Below, one piece after another: positions 44,831 through 55,829 of a stretch of 64,000 nucleotides of DNA. The stretch is from positions 124,001 through 188,000 of the forward strand of contig JAECUM010092833.1 of the NCBI GenBank assembly GCA_016617855.1. The letters are read 5' to 3'. The stretch comes from Megalonaias nervosa. Lineage: Eukaryota > Mollusca > Bivalvia > Unionida > Unionidae. Position 1 is the first letter of the stretch. Each line of letters starts with the position of its first letter. The translations under genes were made by a program, and so were the position numbers. The notes under the pieces are model-generated. The model made no database searches and was not told the DNA's origin. It worked only from the letters and a program-made list of their open reading frames with translations.

Positions 44831-46849
44831 TGAAAAGTAACACAAGGAATGCAAAGGACTCTGTCTACCATAATTATAACTTAACAAGAAGTCACTTACC
44901 ATGGATTTCTCACTAATGCATGCAATTATTCATTTATTTATTTATTTTTATAACCTTGAAAAAATAAGTAAGCAATGCTAGGCCCGGAATAGAATAAAAT
45001 ATAAAATAAAGATGTTAATCAGGTCTTAAAACAAAAACTTGGGACTATAATAATATGCGAAAAAGAGTAGGTACAATTCCTATTAAAACAGGAAGCAATC
45101 AAGGACTGCTATCCAAAACTAAACTAATGCTAAAATGGATACAATTTGCTTTCTCAAATTGTTTCTCCAGGACAAAGTCCAAACCTGACCTTTACAACAA
45201 TTTCATATTATACATCCTTGATGATCTGAGGAAGTGCTTTGTTTATGAATAATCTGTTAGTACCATTATTTAAATTACAAGTAACATTTAGCTGCTCAAA
45301 TTACATGACTTATTATCACCAAGAGGATATTGCAACATCATGTGTCCATTACGTCTCCACCAATACCAATGGGTGAAATTTCACTAAATGTTTTTTGGGA
45401 GTTATGCATACCAGTCAACTTTTCAAAAGCCAAGTTGGAAGATTGAAAAAAAACCCCAACAAGATTAGGATCTAAAATAAGGGTTTTTTCACAGCATTTT
45501 TTAGGTGTCATCTTGACTAAACATTGCCCATTTTCGACAAAATACAACAAAACATTTAATCCAAACGATACTGCCAAACCATTCTGGTTTTACTTTACAC
45601 AGACACTTCATCCCTTTCGATCACTTCAGATCATTCTTATCAGGTGAGCTTTAATCTTGCTTGTGTTTCAGTATTTTGAAAATGTTTAAAATGCTGATCA
45701 ATGCCATAAACAAACAATCCACCACGTGCCAATTACTCTTTCACTTTAACACACTCTTCATATTACCCAAGCCCACTAATGATTGTTTTGCATTTAACTT
45801 TAATTAAAAGATAAATGGCAACAAAACTCTCTTTAATTACACAAGCGAATGCAACTTAATTAAATCTGTTGTACTTACCCACTTGTCATAAAGTTTATGT
45901 CACCTGATAAGTGTGCATTGTAATTACATCACAATAATATACCCAGGTTATAAAATAGAACATGACTCTTGTGGACTTCATATGATATAGCCATTTATGT
46001 CACATTTTTGCTGGAAAAATGAAAACTGGCAGGTATAATGTAATAATTATGTGTTCTGCACAAAAATCAAGAGATATTATGAGATAGGTAGGTAGGTGTG
46101 TAATGACCCCAAAATCGGGAAGCATTTGTCTCCCAGCTTGAGAGTTGATGGGTATTGTTATGTTGCTCTTCTGATAACATTCTACCAGATGTATGTCATC
46201 TATGTTTATTATGCCTGGAGTACTGAGAGGGGGTCAAAGGTAAAAACTGACATTAAAATTTTTTCAAATAACTAAACAAACTTTAAACAAGAAATAACAA
46301 CAGGTATATCCATCTAATATATGACAGAACCTACATCAAAATCCCCTGGATCACTGATAGGAGGGTGGTGAGCAGTACCAGGGTGTGGAGTGGAGGTTAA
46401 AGAGTGGTCTTACAATAGCAGGCCACTGCAGCTGCTTCAGTTATGTATTTCCAAACATATGCATTAACATGCCTGACACAGACTGACAAATCCTGTGGTC
46501 ACTATATGGGTCTTGTGGGAAGAGAAGGTAGGTGTTTTCTAGGCAAATCTGTGTCTGACAAAAGTGGAAGTCAAAAACTAGATGGCAGTAACTCTGAATT
46601 TAATGTGGACAAATGAAACAAATAATTTTAAAAGAGATAAAGTACATATTGTGGAGTTTTATTCCACTGAATTTAAACTTTTTACCTAGAGATCAATAAT
46701 AATGGTACATTTTTTTTTAACACTGGGAATTCATTGGTTTGGGGTTTGTTTTCAATGAAAAATGATTCTTCTGTAAACCAATCCATGAATTTAAGTACTT
46801 GCATCATGTCATCTTTTTGCAAAACTACTCAAACTGATGACCACAAAAT
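44831..46849. other. Unassigned AT-rich sequence
   Basis: No gene or repeat family is recognised. Short open frames here (for example 45338-45577 minus) lack motifs. Confidence 0.4.
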
Positions 46850-47070
46850 CAAATGAATTTACAGTATATTCTATGCATTTAAGTCTAATAAACTTTACCA
46901 CAACAGCAACAACATAACACTTTGCACTTTAAATGTTAACCTTACCACAGGAGACTTTGTACCTTTAGTCTGTTAAACTTGCCATAAGAACAACAACCAC
47001 AAAATACTTTGCACCTTAAGTCTACTGAACTTACCACAAGAACAGCAAGCACAGGAGAGTTTGCTTCTTT
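46850..47070. repeat. Approximately 65-bp tandem repeat x3
   Basis: Units carry AAGTCTAATAAACTTTACCA, CAACAACATAACACTTTGCA and similar variants (CTTGCCATAAGAACAACAAC; CTTACCACAAGAACAGCAAG) spaced 60-70 bp apart. Confidence 0.65.
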
Positions 47071-47529
47071 TTGTACAGGAAGACATGAAACTAGAAGAAA
47101 AAAACAATGACTTGGACAACATAATGACAAAATATTTAAGGACAATGTAATATGTACACTAAATCAGGAGTGAAATGATATATCTATGTCATGTATCAAT
47201 GCGAGTCTCAATACACTTCCTATGATAAGAAACAATATCGATATAAATGTCAACATGATGGTCTTTTTATCTATACAAGGTGTCACGTTTGCTAAGCACC
47301 CAACTAAAGCCATGTATAAGCCATAATCTACCTGTCTTGGGAATATTATCATGGCCTTGTGTTTCATCTCTGAAGATTGCCACAGGGTTAGTGTTGAACT
47401 CTTATGCAAGGTTACCATGACCAGCCAGAGACCGGAAACTTGAGTTAGCAATGGTGACCAGTGGCATCACTTAACAAAGGCTTGCCGTTATCACAACTAT
47501 ATGTTAAAGGTTATTTCAAGGATCAAAAA

Positions 47530-48960
47530 GAAAGTCCACGGGGTGAACGGGGCATGTTCTTATCTGTCCCCACACTGACAGACAGCGAGAGGGACATTGT
47601 CCGCTAAGTTGGATTGGATCGGTCCACAGCAATATCCAGTCAAAGTTGAGATAGAGGGCATAATTACAATTCAGACCAAAAATGATACCTACTAAAATTG
47701 TAAGAGTAATTTAGTATTCGCCTGGAAGGATTGCAGATCAATAGGGTTTACTCCAAGAAAGAAGCCACTCATAATCTGGTGGCAGAACTTAGAGGTAGAT
47801 TCTAAGGAAAGACAAAGCTTCAAAAAGGTCAGTAAGTTATTTGCTCGATTTTTGCAGAATATTACGGCATCATAATTGTAATTATCTGTAGTATGTACAC
47901 TTAATCACTAGTATCGTTTAGTACAGAGAATTACCTCTGTAGTGTTTACATGCATATTTGAGAAATGGGCTACAGCCTTATATAGAGAATTATCAGATGC
48001 AAGGCCGAATTATGTAGATTGTTAGCTTGTGGTCAGAATTAATTTTGTAATTTGCTATTAGGTTACTTCGTAGTGAACCAGTGCATTTATTAATGCATTA
48101 TGTTAAAATTTACACATGCCTGAATTGTGAATTTGGAAACATGGTTGAAGCATGTAAGATTAGTTACTATGGACATATGCATATATCAGAGGATGGATAC
48201 TTGAATATTTGCATACTTTGTATGAGTTGTAAAGAAATGCGTCTGATTATTGTGATATTGTTTAGTATAACAGGATTAGGAATATGTACTCATGTGATGG
48301 AATTTATTGATCTATGTATAAGAAGTAATTGATACCGTGCTGTATTATGACGTTTGTTTTACCGTACAAGAACATACGGGTATCTCGATGTGAACAAATG
48401 CAAGACCGAAGAAATTTAATAGCCGTTATCTGATGAAAGGCTGTGTTTAGTGTGAGATGAGAGAGCTAAGGAAAAAGATTGTACCGTCCTTGTGTTTTCA
48501 CTGGAAGCTTTTTAGGGGACAGAGAACTTCTGGTTCCATTGGGTGTCAAGAGTTGGAAATGGAATTGAGACTGTAGCCGAGACAGTCGAAGTCGACAGAA
48601 GTGCAGTAGTGGGGGAGAAAGTGGAGGAGGAGAAGGAGTCTAGAGAAAGTCGAGGAGGAGGAGGAGAAGGAATTGGAGAAAGGTCAAGGAGGAAGAGGAG
48701 AAGGAATTGGGAGAAATAAGAGAGAGAAAGGATACAACAGATGAGTAGAAATACAAGGACAGGTGGAAATCAATTTCACACTGCTAATCAAGTGATGCAA
48801 TAGGCTTATTAAAGGGTCGAGCGGAAGGAGTGTAATTGGAAATTTGAGTCATTTGATTATTGAATTGTTATTAAATTGTTATTCATTGAATTTCAACCTT
48901 TGCTTTGTATATTTAACCATCTAACATTTGGCATTGCTGACTGGGGGCTCAGAGCTTTAC
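47530..48960. other. Possible LTR-type block with primer-site-like end
   Basis: This block is unlike its surroundings: more CpG, a purine-rich run (48610-48735, GAGGAGGAGGAGAAGG-type) and an AT-rich stretch. It ends ACATTTGGCATTGCTGACTG then GGGGCTCAGAG. The TGGGGGCTC core resembles the primer site used by tRNA-Pro in LTR elements. A similar end (GTACGGGGGCTCGTG) is at 57508. Neither a second LTR nor gag-pol is visible, so the call is tentative. The 83-codon frame at 48081-48332 has no motif. Confidence 0.3.
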
Positions 48961-49256
48961 ATCTATCTTTCACTAAATTGTGAGGCCCAAAGATTTACTG
49001 AAAATAATTATAACTAACCTCACCCTTTTCTTTCATTACTGCATATTGAATTAACAAGGAGTTCCATTATTATTGTCTAAAACAATGTGTAGGTAACACC
49101 AAAGTTGTATATACATCAGAATTCAGATGGTCTAAATGGCTCAGATTTTGGTATTTTTGCTTTTCACTCTACATCATGAAATTTTTGCATTTTTTTGTCT
49201 CAATTCTGATCTCAGTTCACCAAGATACATAGAGCAATATTTTCAGTATACAGTGG

Positions 49257-49275
49257 TGTATATATATATATATAT

Positions 49276-49323
<48 letters not shown>
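49257..49323. repeat. (TA)n microsatellite
   Basis: Alternating TA with two CA interruptions. The YIYI dipeptide frame across it is an artefact. Confidence 0.95.
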
Positions 49324-49325
<2 letters not shown>

Positions 49326-49439
49326 TAAAAAAAGAATTAATAACAATCTGCAATACATGTTCTGAATTTAACATTCTGTTCTCAGAATTGAAATTCCAAA
49401 ATCGGACTACATATTATCCTAGCACAAGTCCATGTTAAT

Positions 49440-49805
49440 AGACCAAGTAAAGAAGGGACTTTGTCCACATTATTTGCTTGGTATGTTTCATTTTAAGTCG
49501 GAAGAACAATAAATCCAATAAGAACAACAATTGAGATCGATTACAAATGATGGTTGCTGAACACCTTTTCCAAAACCAAGTACTTTTAAAAATTTGTTTG
49601 CTTACTGTTGTGTTATTCTATGGAATGCATTCCCCATAACCATTAGATTAGACAGAAATTTAAATGTGTTGAAAACGTTTTGTATTAAAATTATCATGAA
49701 AGGCAGTTTTCATTGTAAATATTGAAATACATGCACTTCAGTTTATTTTTGTAATATATGTCATGTAAACTGTCTGCTTTTGTACTTGATGTATTTAAGC
49801 ATGCT

Positions 49806-49886
<81 letters not shown>

Positions 49887-49965
49887 AACAGTCTGCTTAT
49901 AATGAGGGCCTCAAGAGAGAATAGTGTACAGTAACTAAATTATCCTCATAAAATAAAGTACTAAT
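49440..49965 (+). pseudogene. CR1-like LINE 3' fragment
   Basis: The frame reads SITNDGC (49550), TPFPKPSTFKNLFAYC and VILWNAFPITIRLDRNLNVL (49605-49670), then FCIKIIMKGSFHCKY and a stop at about 49722. This is the usual LINE RT ending. The 3' UTR is interrupted by a TA run (49806-49879) and ends GAGGGCCTCAAGAGAGAATA, then AAAATAAAGTACTAAT near 49965. The RT core is missing. Confidence 0.65.
49806..49879. repeat. (TA)n microsatellite
   Basis: An uninterrupted TA run of about 74 bp within the 3' UTR of a LINE fragment. Confidence 0.95.
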
Positions 49966-50145
49966 GCACATTTTCTAACCTTTAATGGGAAACAGTTCCA
50001 GTGTTACTGATAACAGATTTGTAAGTAATGCATATCAGGCATGATCTATTATTTACTTTAATTTACTTCATCTCAAATATTCACAAATAATTGAAGTCCA
50101 TTAGATGAATATTTTATTTACACAATGAAGATTATAATTCTCATA

Positions 50146-50384
50146 TCGGCCATAGGTGGCCAAGTAGTCTGAAGTGTTCACCTGATCATTGCCATCTCAC
50201 CTTTATCTGCGTGGGTCTGAGTCTCGGTCTTGGTTAATGTGGGTATGTGAGAAAACTGCCTATAGCTTCCCATGGGTCAGTGATTATTACTGGGGTTTCC
50301 TGGGTTCTTCCTCCACCAGTTTCACTGGCCGCCATGTGTAGCCTCTCTTGCACTGAGAAATGGCGTTAAACCCAAACAACAACA
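50146..50384 (+). mobile_element. tRNA-derived SINE, perfect 12-bp target duplication
   Basis: ATAATTCTCATA occurs at 50134-50145 and 50385-50396. The head is tRNA-like (GGCCAAGTAGTCTGAAGTG as A box, GTGGGTCTGAGTCTC as B box). The body contains GGTTTCCTGGGTTCTTCCTC and CACTGGCCGCCATGTGTAG. The tail is AAATGGCGTTAAACCCAAAC followed by AACAACAA. This body and tail are a pattern I associate with bivalve and other molluscan SINEs. It is transcribed by pol III and mobilised by a LINE. The perfect duplication suggests a young insertion. Confidence 0.85.
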
Positions 50385-50598
50385 ATAATTCTCATACATC
50401 AACCAAAGTTGTAAGCACCCTACCTCCAACTGTTAATGACAATTTGATCTTCCCTCACCATTTTGTGTCCTTGTCTATGCCATTCTCACATTTATGGACC
50501 TGTCACTCACAAGTTATCAAGGGAGAGGTGTAGTGTAGCTGAAATCATGGTGCTATGCTACCCCAAATTTTGCCTTCTCAGGTTCTTTGAAATATGTA

Positions 50599-50880
50599 CA
50601 TCCTTTCTTATTATACCATGCCTCATTATAGCGTGATTCTGGATACAATGTAGCACTACTATGGCCCACATCATACCAATGCATGGATTGAAAGAAGACG
50701 AGATGAAATTTAGTCATATATCTTCATTTCATTTCAAAACACCATTAATTAACAAATTTTTATAGTGCCCGGTTTTCCATGGTTAGGTTTATTATGGTGT
50801 TATCAATACATTGTGGTTCCATACATAACGTGGTTGGTGATTCTAGGCCCTGACTACACTGCTATAATGAGGGAAAGCTG
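50599..50880 (+). mobile_element. Short Tigger-like MITE related to elements X and Y
   Basis: Flanked by TA (50597-50598 and 50881-50882). The right 60 bp (ATAACGTGGTTGGTGATTCT, then AGGCCCTGACTACACTGC and TATAATGAGGG) align with 12747-12804 of Y. The left 75 bp align with 9687-9760 (ATTATAGCGTGATTCTGGAT and CACTACTATGGCCC). Only the ends of Y are kept, so it is an internally deleted, diverged derivative of the same family. Confidence 0.65.
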
Positions 50881-51194
50881 TAATTATGTTGGAGTGAAAC
50901 CCCTCTGTATTTTTCTGAGGCCTGATGTAACAGAATGTGATTTCTACCCCAAGGGGATTCATCATATTCTCTAGATATCTATCCGTACTGCTCCTGCCAT
51001 CAACTCTGTCATGCTTTGAGCCACACAAATCATATTTTAATATTAGTAGTCTTTGTTTTTTGATGCGATGGATGAACTTTTTTCAGTAGTAAAGTTCAGA
51101 TTCTCAGTTGTTCTGCAACCTTTCTGTGGACCACCTGAATGGAGCTTGGAGACCACCAGTGTTTTGTGTACCACAGTTTGTGAACCACTGATAA

Positions 51195-51390
51195 CAAAAA
51201 CTGAGCAACAAGCATAAGCTTATTTCAAGATCTTTCCTCATTAACAATAATATTTACTTGAATAATGTGGCTGATGTGATTAATCTAGGCATAATATTGC
51301 AAACAGTGAAACATGCAATGAGGTATCAAATGAAAATTGCACATACAGTATTGTAATAATGTCAGACAGTAACTTCTAAGCATCAATTTA
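51195..51390. repeat. Dispersed repeat D, copy 3
   Basis: GAGCAACAAGCATAAGCTTA, AATGTGGCTGATGTGATTAA and CAGTATTGTAATAATGTCAG follow in the same order as at 27385-27560. Confidence 0.65.
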
Positions 51391-51824
51391 TATGTTGTAA
51401 ATTTGACTGAAGATGTTATTACATGAAGTAGTATAAAGTGATCATCAAGTTCAGACAGACTGGAAAACAGCCATCCAGAATTTCATTTTGTTGACATAAT
51501 TACAATTGTACCATCCTACTAGCATATCTAGTTGAATGGATTAATTTCAGTGGCACATGAAATAGAAGCTTGATGTCTCCTCATAATATTCAGTGTGCAG
51601 AGACTTTCTTTTCCATAATATTGCTAGTATGTGTAACAAAATATTACAAGCGGAAATAGACCACAATGATTTACCTTTTAATTAATGTACATGAATGATG
51701 CTTTTTCTCATGTCAGGGTCATTTCGTTAGATGAGGATCATTTCCTTAGTTAAGCTTCAGTTCTTTGTGGGATATATGGTGCATCATTAGGGTGTGTTTT
51801 GATTGACCCTGTTTCATATCTTCA

Positions 51825-52520
51825 GTTTATACTGTGTACTTGATGTTTGTCATGATTGCGATTGAGGGTTGTGGATAGTTTTTGCCTAGCTGAATTTTGT
51901 CAAGATTTTAAGTAGCAACCAAGATGTCTACTTGAATTTGAATTCAGGGGTTAGTGGAATTTACCAATGGAAATTTTGTTTTTTCCAGAATAAACTATTG
52001 CATCAAAGGTCAAGCAGGTATTTGTATATAAACAGGACTTGGTAAAAAATTATTCGTGTTTCATATCAGTCTTTGGGAATCAGAGTTTGCAGTTGTGTTC
52101 AGATATAATTTTAGAAGAATTATTTATCTCAATTATTCTTTGGAATTACAAAATGCTTATTGACTTTTTTGGACTAAAACATTACTTTGTGGTTGTTGAG
52201 AACTCAGTCAAAGACAGTATGGATTGTGTCATTGTGGTACATTTAAGACTATTCGAATTCATTCAGAACATTCTGTACTTTTGGACTTGTGATCGAACAT
52301 TGAGGATTATTTGGGATTTAATTCACTATACTGTAAGTGTCTCTTAAATTTTCACTTTGTAACTTAGAGAAATAATTTTTTTGTTGATTTTACTATACTT
52401 GATGGCTTTGTTCTTTCTGTTACATAGTTTAAAACCTAGAGTTGTAACACCAGTTGTAAGTAGGTCAATGCTCCACAAATCAACTGGGTTGTCTATGGTG
52501 TCAGTATTTACTAATGTTTT
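51825..52520 (+). repeat. LTR-like dispersed repeat, copy 2
   Basis: It matches 14965-15720 in order and spacing, including the TATATAAA box at 52025 and the end AACCTAGAGTTGTAACACCA. The 102-codon frame at 52039-52347 is not conserved in copy 1 and is not taken as coding. Confidence 0.6.
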
Positions 52521-53975
52521 GGTGTAATCATACAATAAGAGGACAAGTAATGATTTCCACAAAGGATGGTGAGATGATTTCAAGATGGTGAAATGGTTGC
52601 TCATGCGATGACATTGTTTTATTTAGATGATTTGATTACAGTTATCTCGTAATTATCAACAATTCAAATAATGTGCATACATTTTTTTTATTGATTTAGG
52701 GCACATATCTGTTAGTGATATTGTTCTTTTAGATTTGAATGTCAGCTGCTAACAAAGTGCAATTTGTTTTCAAGAGAAGCAGCTTTCATCAATTGACATA
52801 TTGCAGCCTTTATTACAGTCTTAACTAAAAGCTATATTCCATTATGGATTGATGCTGTATTTAGGAAGGTCTCTATCAAATACCAAAGGTTAGTAGCATG
52901 ACTAAACAGATTGTCAGAACTTGAAAGCTTTTGCATAAGTCAAGTAGTTAATCAGAATTGCAATGTTTATTAGTTGTGTCAGTGAATGAGAATTATTTCC
53001 TTTCTTTCCATTAAATGACAGATACCATATTTTCGGTCTTCTGGTAATGTTTAAGGACAAAAAAAAAAATGTGGCCATCATTTTCTTGCCTTATAATTAT
53101 TGTTTTTGGACACAGTTGTTACAATTTTGTATAGCCAGTAGGGCATAGTCCGTTCCAGGGAATTTTGTTTTTATATTCATTTCGAGAATCTGAAATCAAA
53201 ATATATACAGATATGCCAGCCATTTTAATTTTGAGAGATTTGTTCCAATTTTTAGTCACAGATAACCACCATTACGATCTCTTTTCTGTTAGATGTTATT
53301 TTCCTGTCAAGTGAAATTTAATGCCTAGCAAACTGCAACATAATCAGTAATTTATCTAGATAATTAAAATGCTTGTAATGCCTCATTGTATTTAATGGTG
53401 ATTAAGAACTTCTGCAATTGTATCACAAAAAATTTGAATTTTGATGAATCAAAAGTAACATCAGCAAAATTAAATGTAACCAAGAAGGACATGTAACTAA
53501 TGATGCCAGTATACAGCATCATTGCAGAGGCCCTTTCCTATAACTTCCTGTCATATCCTATCACTCTCTGTCATTTTCTGTAATTTCTTGTCACTTCCTG
53601 TGACTTTCTCCACTCATTTTAACCTCTTAACTCTCAGATAACACTTGTATCAATGCCTGATTTTAATTCAAAATAACCATGTCCATATTTCCACATGTTT
53701 TAAGTTTGATTAAATGTATTGGCTAACTGATGTTGATTGAAGTCTGGCAGCAAGAAAATAGTATATTTCTTGAGACTTGTATGCATGTTTAATGTGATAA
53801 AGGAAAACTCATCTTTTAGGGCTGGAAAATGCTGCTGACATATAGGTCTAGGAACTTGGAATAATGTTAAGTCAAGGAATTAAATTTAACCATCATGTAC
53901 CAAAGATATTGAAGAACCATGTATCACTTACTTAGTTTTTAAATGATCAGATTAGGAGGCTGTAGGTCCAGGTTT
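52521..53975. other. Unassigned AT-rich sequence
   Basis: Only short low-complexity runs are seen (for example repeated CTTCCTGTCA words near 53540-53610). No gene is recognised. Confidence 0.4.
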
Positions 53976-54005
53976 ATAATAATAATAATAATAATAATAA
54001 TAATC
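53976..54005. repeat. (TAA)n microsatellite
   Basis: About nine TAA units followed by one TCA unit, directly before a LINE fragment. Confidence 0.9.
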
Positions 54006-54034
54006 ATAATAGCTAATCTCTCATGAGACCATTC

Positions 54035-55446
54035 AGGGCATTTGTTATGCAGGGAATCTCATGGAATGTCATTAATACTGTTTTTGATCACCATAAATAA
54101 CAAGCATTTAGATAAAGTTTTTGATACTAACAAGCATTGCATTCTTTTGCGTAATCTAAAAGAAGGCATTAAGGACAATGAATTACTGTCATTTTGTGAA
54201 TATCTATCAACAGAAAACAATCTGCTGTAAGTAATGGTAAGTCAGAGATCATTAATACAGGTGTTTGCAAATGATCCATCCTGGAAACTCTTTTGTTTGT
54301 TAATGATATAAATGATCTGCCAATTTCTCTTAAAGAAGCCGAGGTAAACTTTTATGCAAATGATATTGCTTTATCTCTGCTGACAAAAATATTGACCAAA
54401 CAAGATCAGTTTTGCAGTCAACGCTCACCATAGTCTGTGATTGGTTGAATAAAAACAAAAAAATTAAGTCTCCACATGATCAAGACATACTCCATACTCT
54501 TATGTTCTATAAAAAAAAAAGAAGTCTCCACATACTTCATGCGCATACGTTTTATACAGAAAAGCAAAGACTTTTAGACTATAACCTATCTCTTGAACTC
54601 AAGAATAAGACAATCTCAAGAGTTGAGAACTGTGACTACTTGGGTATTAATTTAAACAAGAATTTAACTTCCAAACAGACAATTACAGAAAACAGTTGGT
54701 ATAATTGGATATATTGGGTTTAAAAAACACATCGTTCATTCCAATCCTTGCTAGGAAATCTTCACACTCATTCTTTCTAACATGGATTATTGTTTTAATA
54801 TTTGTGTGGTTTGTAAATGACTTGTGTTGATGGACTTCAGAAAATGTAGAATTGTAACATGCACATAATTTTAAACTGTCACTAGGACACCCACACCACA
54901 ATCGGCTAAATTTTCTGAGTATTCAGAACATATTATCTACAGTAGACACAGGTTAATGTGGAAGGTCATTCAGGGCTTGGCTCTAAAAGCCTCAACAGAC
55001 CAATAGAATGGAACATGTATATTGGTAGAGTTAACAACAATTCTCTTTCACTAGTTAAGGTCCAGGGGATGGAGTGACATCCCTTTGCAAGGTCCAGGGG
55101 ATGGAGTGACATCCCATTAGAAGCACAATCCACTTTTAACTTTAAATGTTTAAGAAAAATGTGTACAGTAAATAAAATGTACTAAAAGAGTAATGTTGAC
55201 GTTTTGTATGTTTCATGTTGATATAATTTAGTGTTTGACATTGCTTTTATTTCTTTATTGTATTATCAGATTTTGCCCGCCCAAGTTGTGCTTACTGTCT
55301 AAATATTGTATGTCCGGTATGTTATACTGCTATCATGGGTATATTTTTACTTTTATATGTACTTGCTTTTTATGGAACATGTAATTTCATACTTCTATAT
55401 TATGTTCTTTAAACCATAAATAATAAAGGCACAATACATTTATTCA
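54035..55446 (+). pseudogene. LINE reverse transcriptase fragment and 3' end
   Basis: Motif A region KVFDTNKHCILLRNLKEGIK and LLSFCEYLSTEN (54110-54215). Motif B is degraded (SILETLLFVNDINDLPISL, 54270-54330). Motif C reads NFYANDIALS (Asn replaces the first catalytic Asp, 54350). The thumb follows (VCDWLNKNKKIK, then KTISRVENCDYLGINLNKNL; 54430-54670). A decayed tail (MWKVIQGLALKAS, 54955) and 3' UTR ending AATAATAAAGGCACAATACA near 55440 complete it. Stops and shifts are frequent. The CR1/L2 group is likely, but the 3' end differs from the CCTCAAGG family. A 32-bp direct duplication lies at 55048-55115. Confidence 0.7.
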
Positions 55447-55629
55447 TCTGTTTTTGCTATGATTGCTTACAAATGTGACAGTGGATAAAAACATTGTAAT
55501 ACAGCTTTAAATATGGACAGAATCCAGGAAAAGAAGCTGTGATGAAGACTGGCTACAGACAAGTGCCAGATGAGATGGCCAAGTGGACCAAATGTAATAA
55601 TCTTGAAAATGAAAGACCTTGATCCAAAA

Positions 55630-55829
55630 AAGCTGGCCCTGTAAACCCACCAATGGATCAGTAACAGGTTGAAGACATTTAAACTGTGCCTGTAAATCCA
55701 CCAATGGATCAGTAACGGGTTGGAGACATTTAAGCTGGCCCTGTAAATCCGCCAGTTGATCAATAACGGGTTGAAGACAATCAAGCAGGCCCTGTAAATC
55801 CACCAATGTATCAATAACAGGTGTAAGGG
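55630..55829. repeat. 51-bp tandem array, left part
   Basis: Four copies of GGCCCTGTAAATCCACCAAT, GGATCAATAACGGGTTGAAG and ACATTTAAGCT. The same unit continues at 57695-58130. The minus frame gives a 17-residue repeat (LLIHWWIYRASLNVFNP), an effect of 51 being divisible by three. Confidence 0.9.

Noticed and set aside
47164..47451. 95-codon minus frame with a hydrophobic stretch as a host exon
   Set aside because: No family is recognised, no clear splice signals are present and the reading frame shows no conserved motif. It is likely chance.
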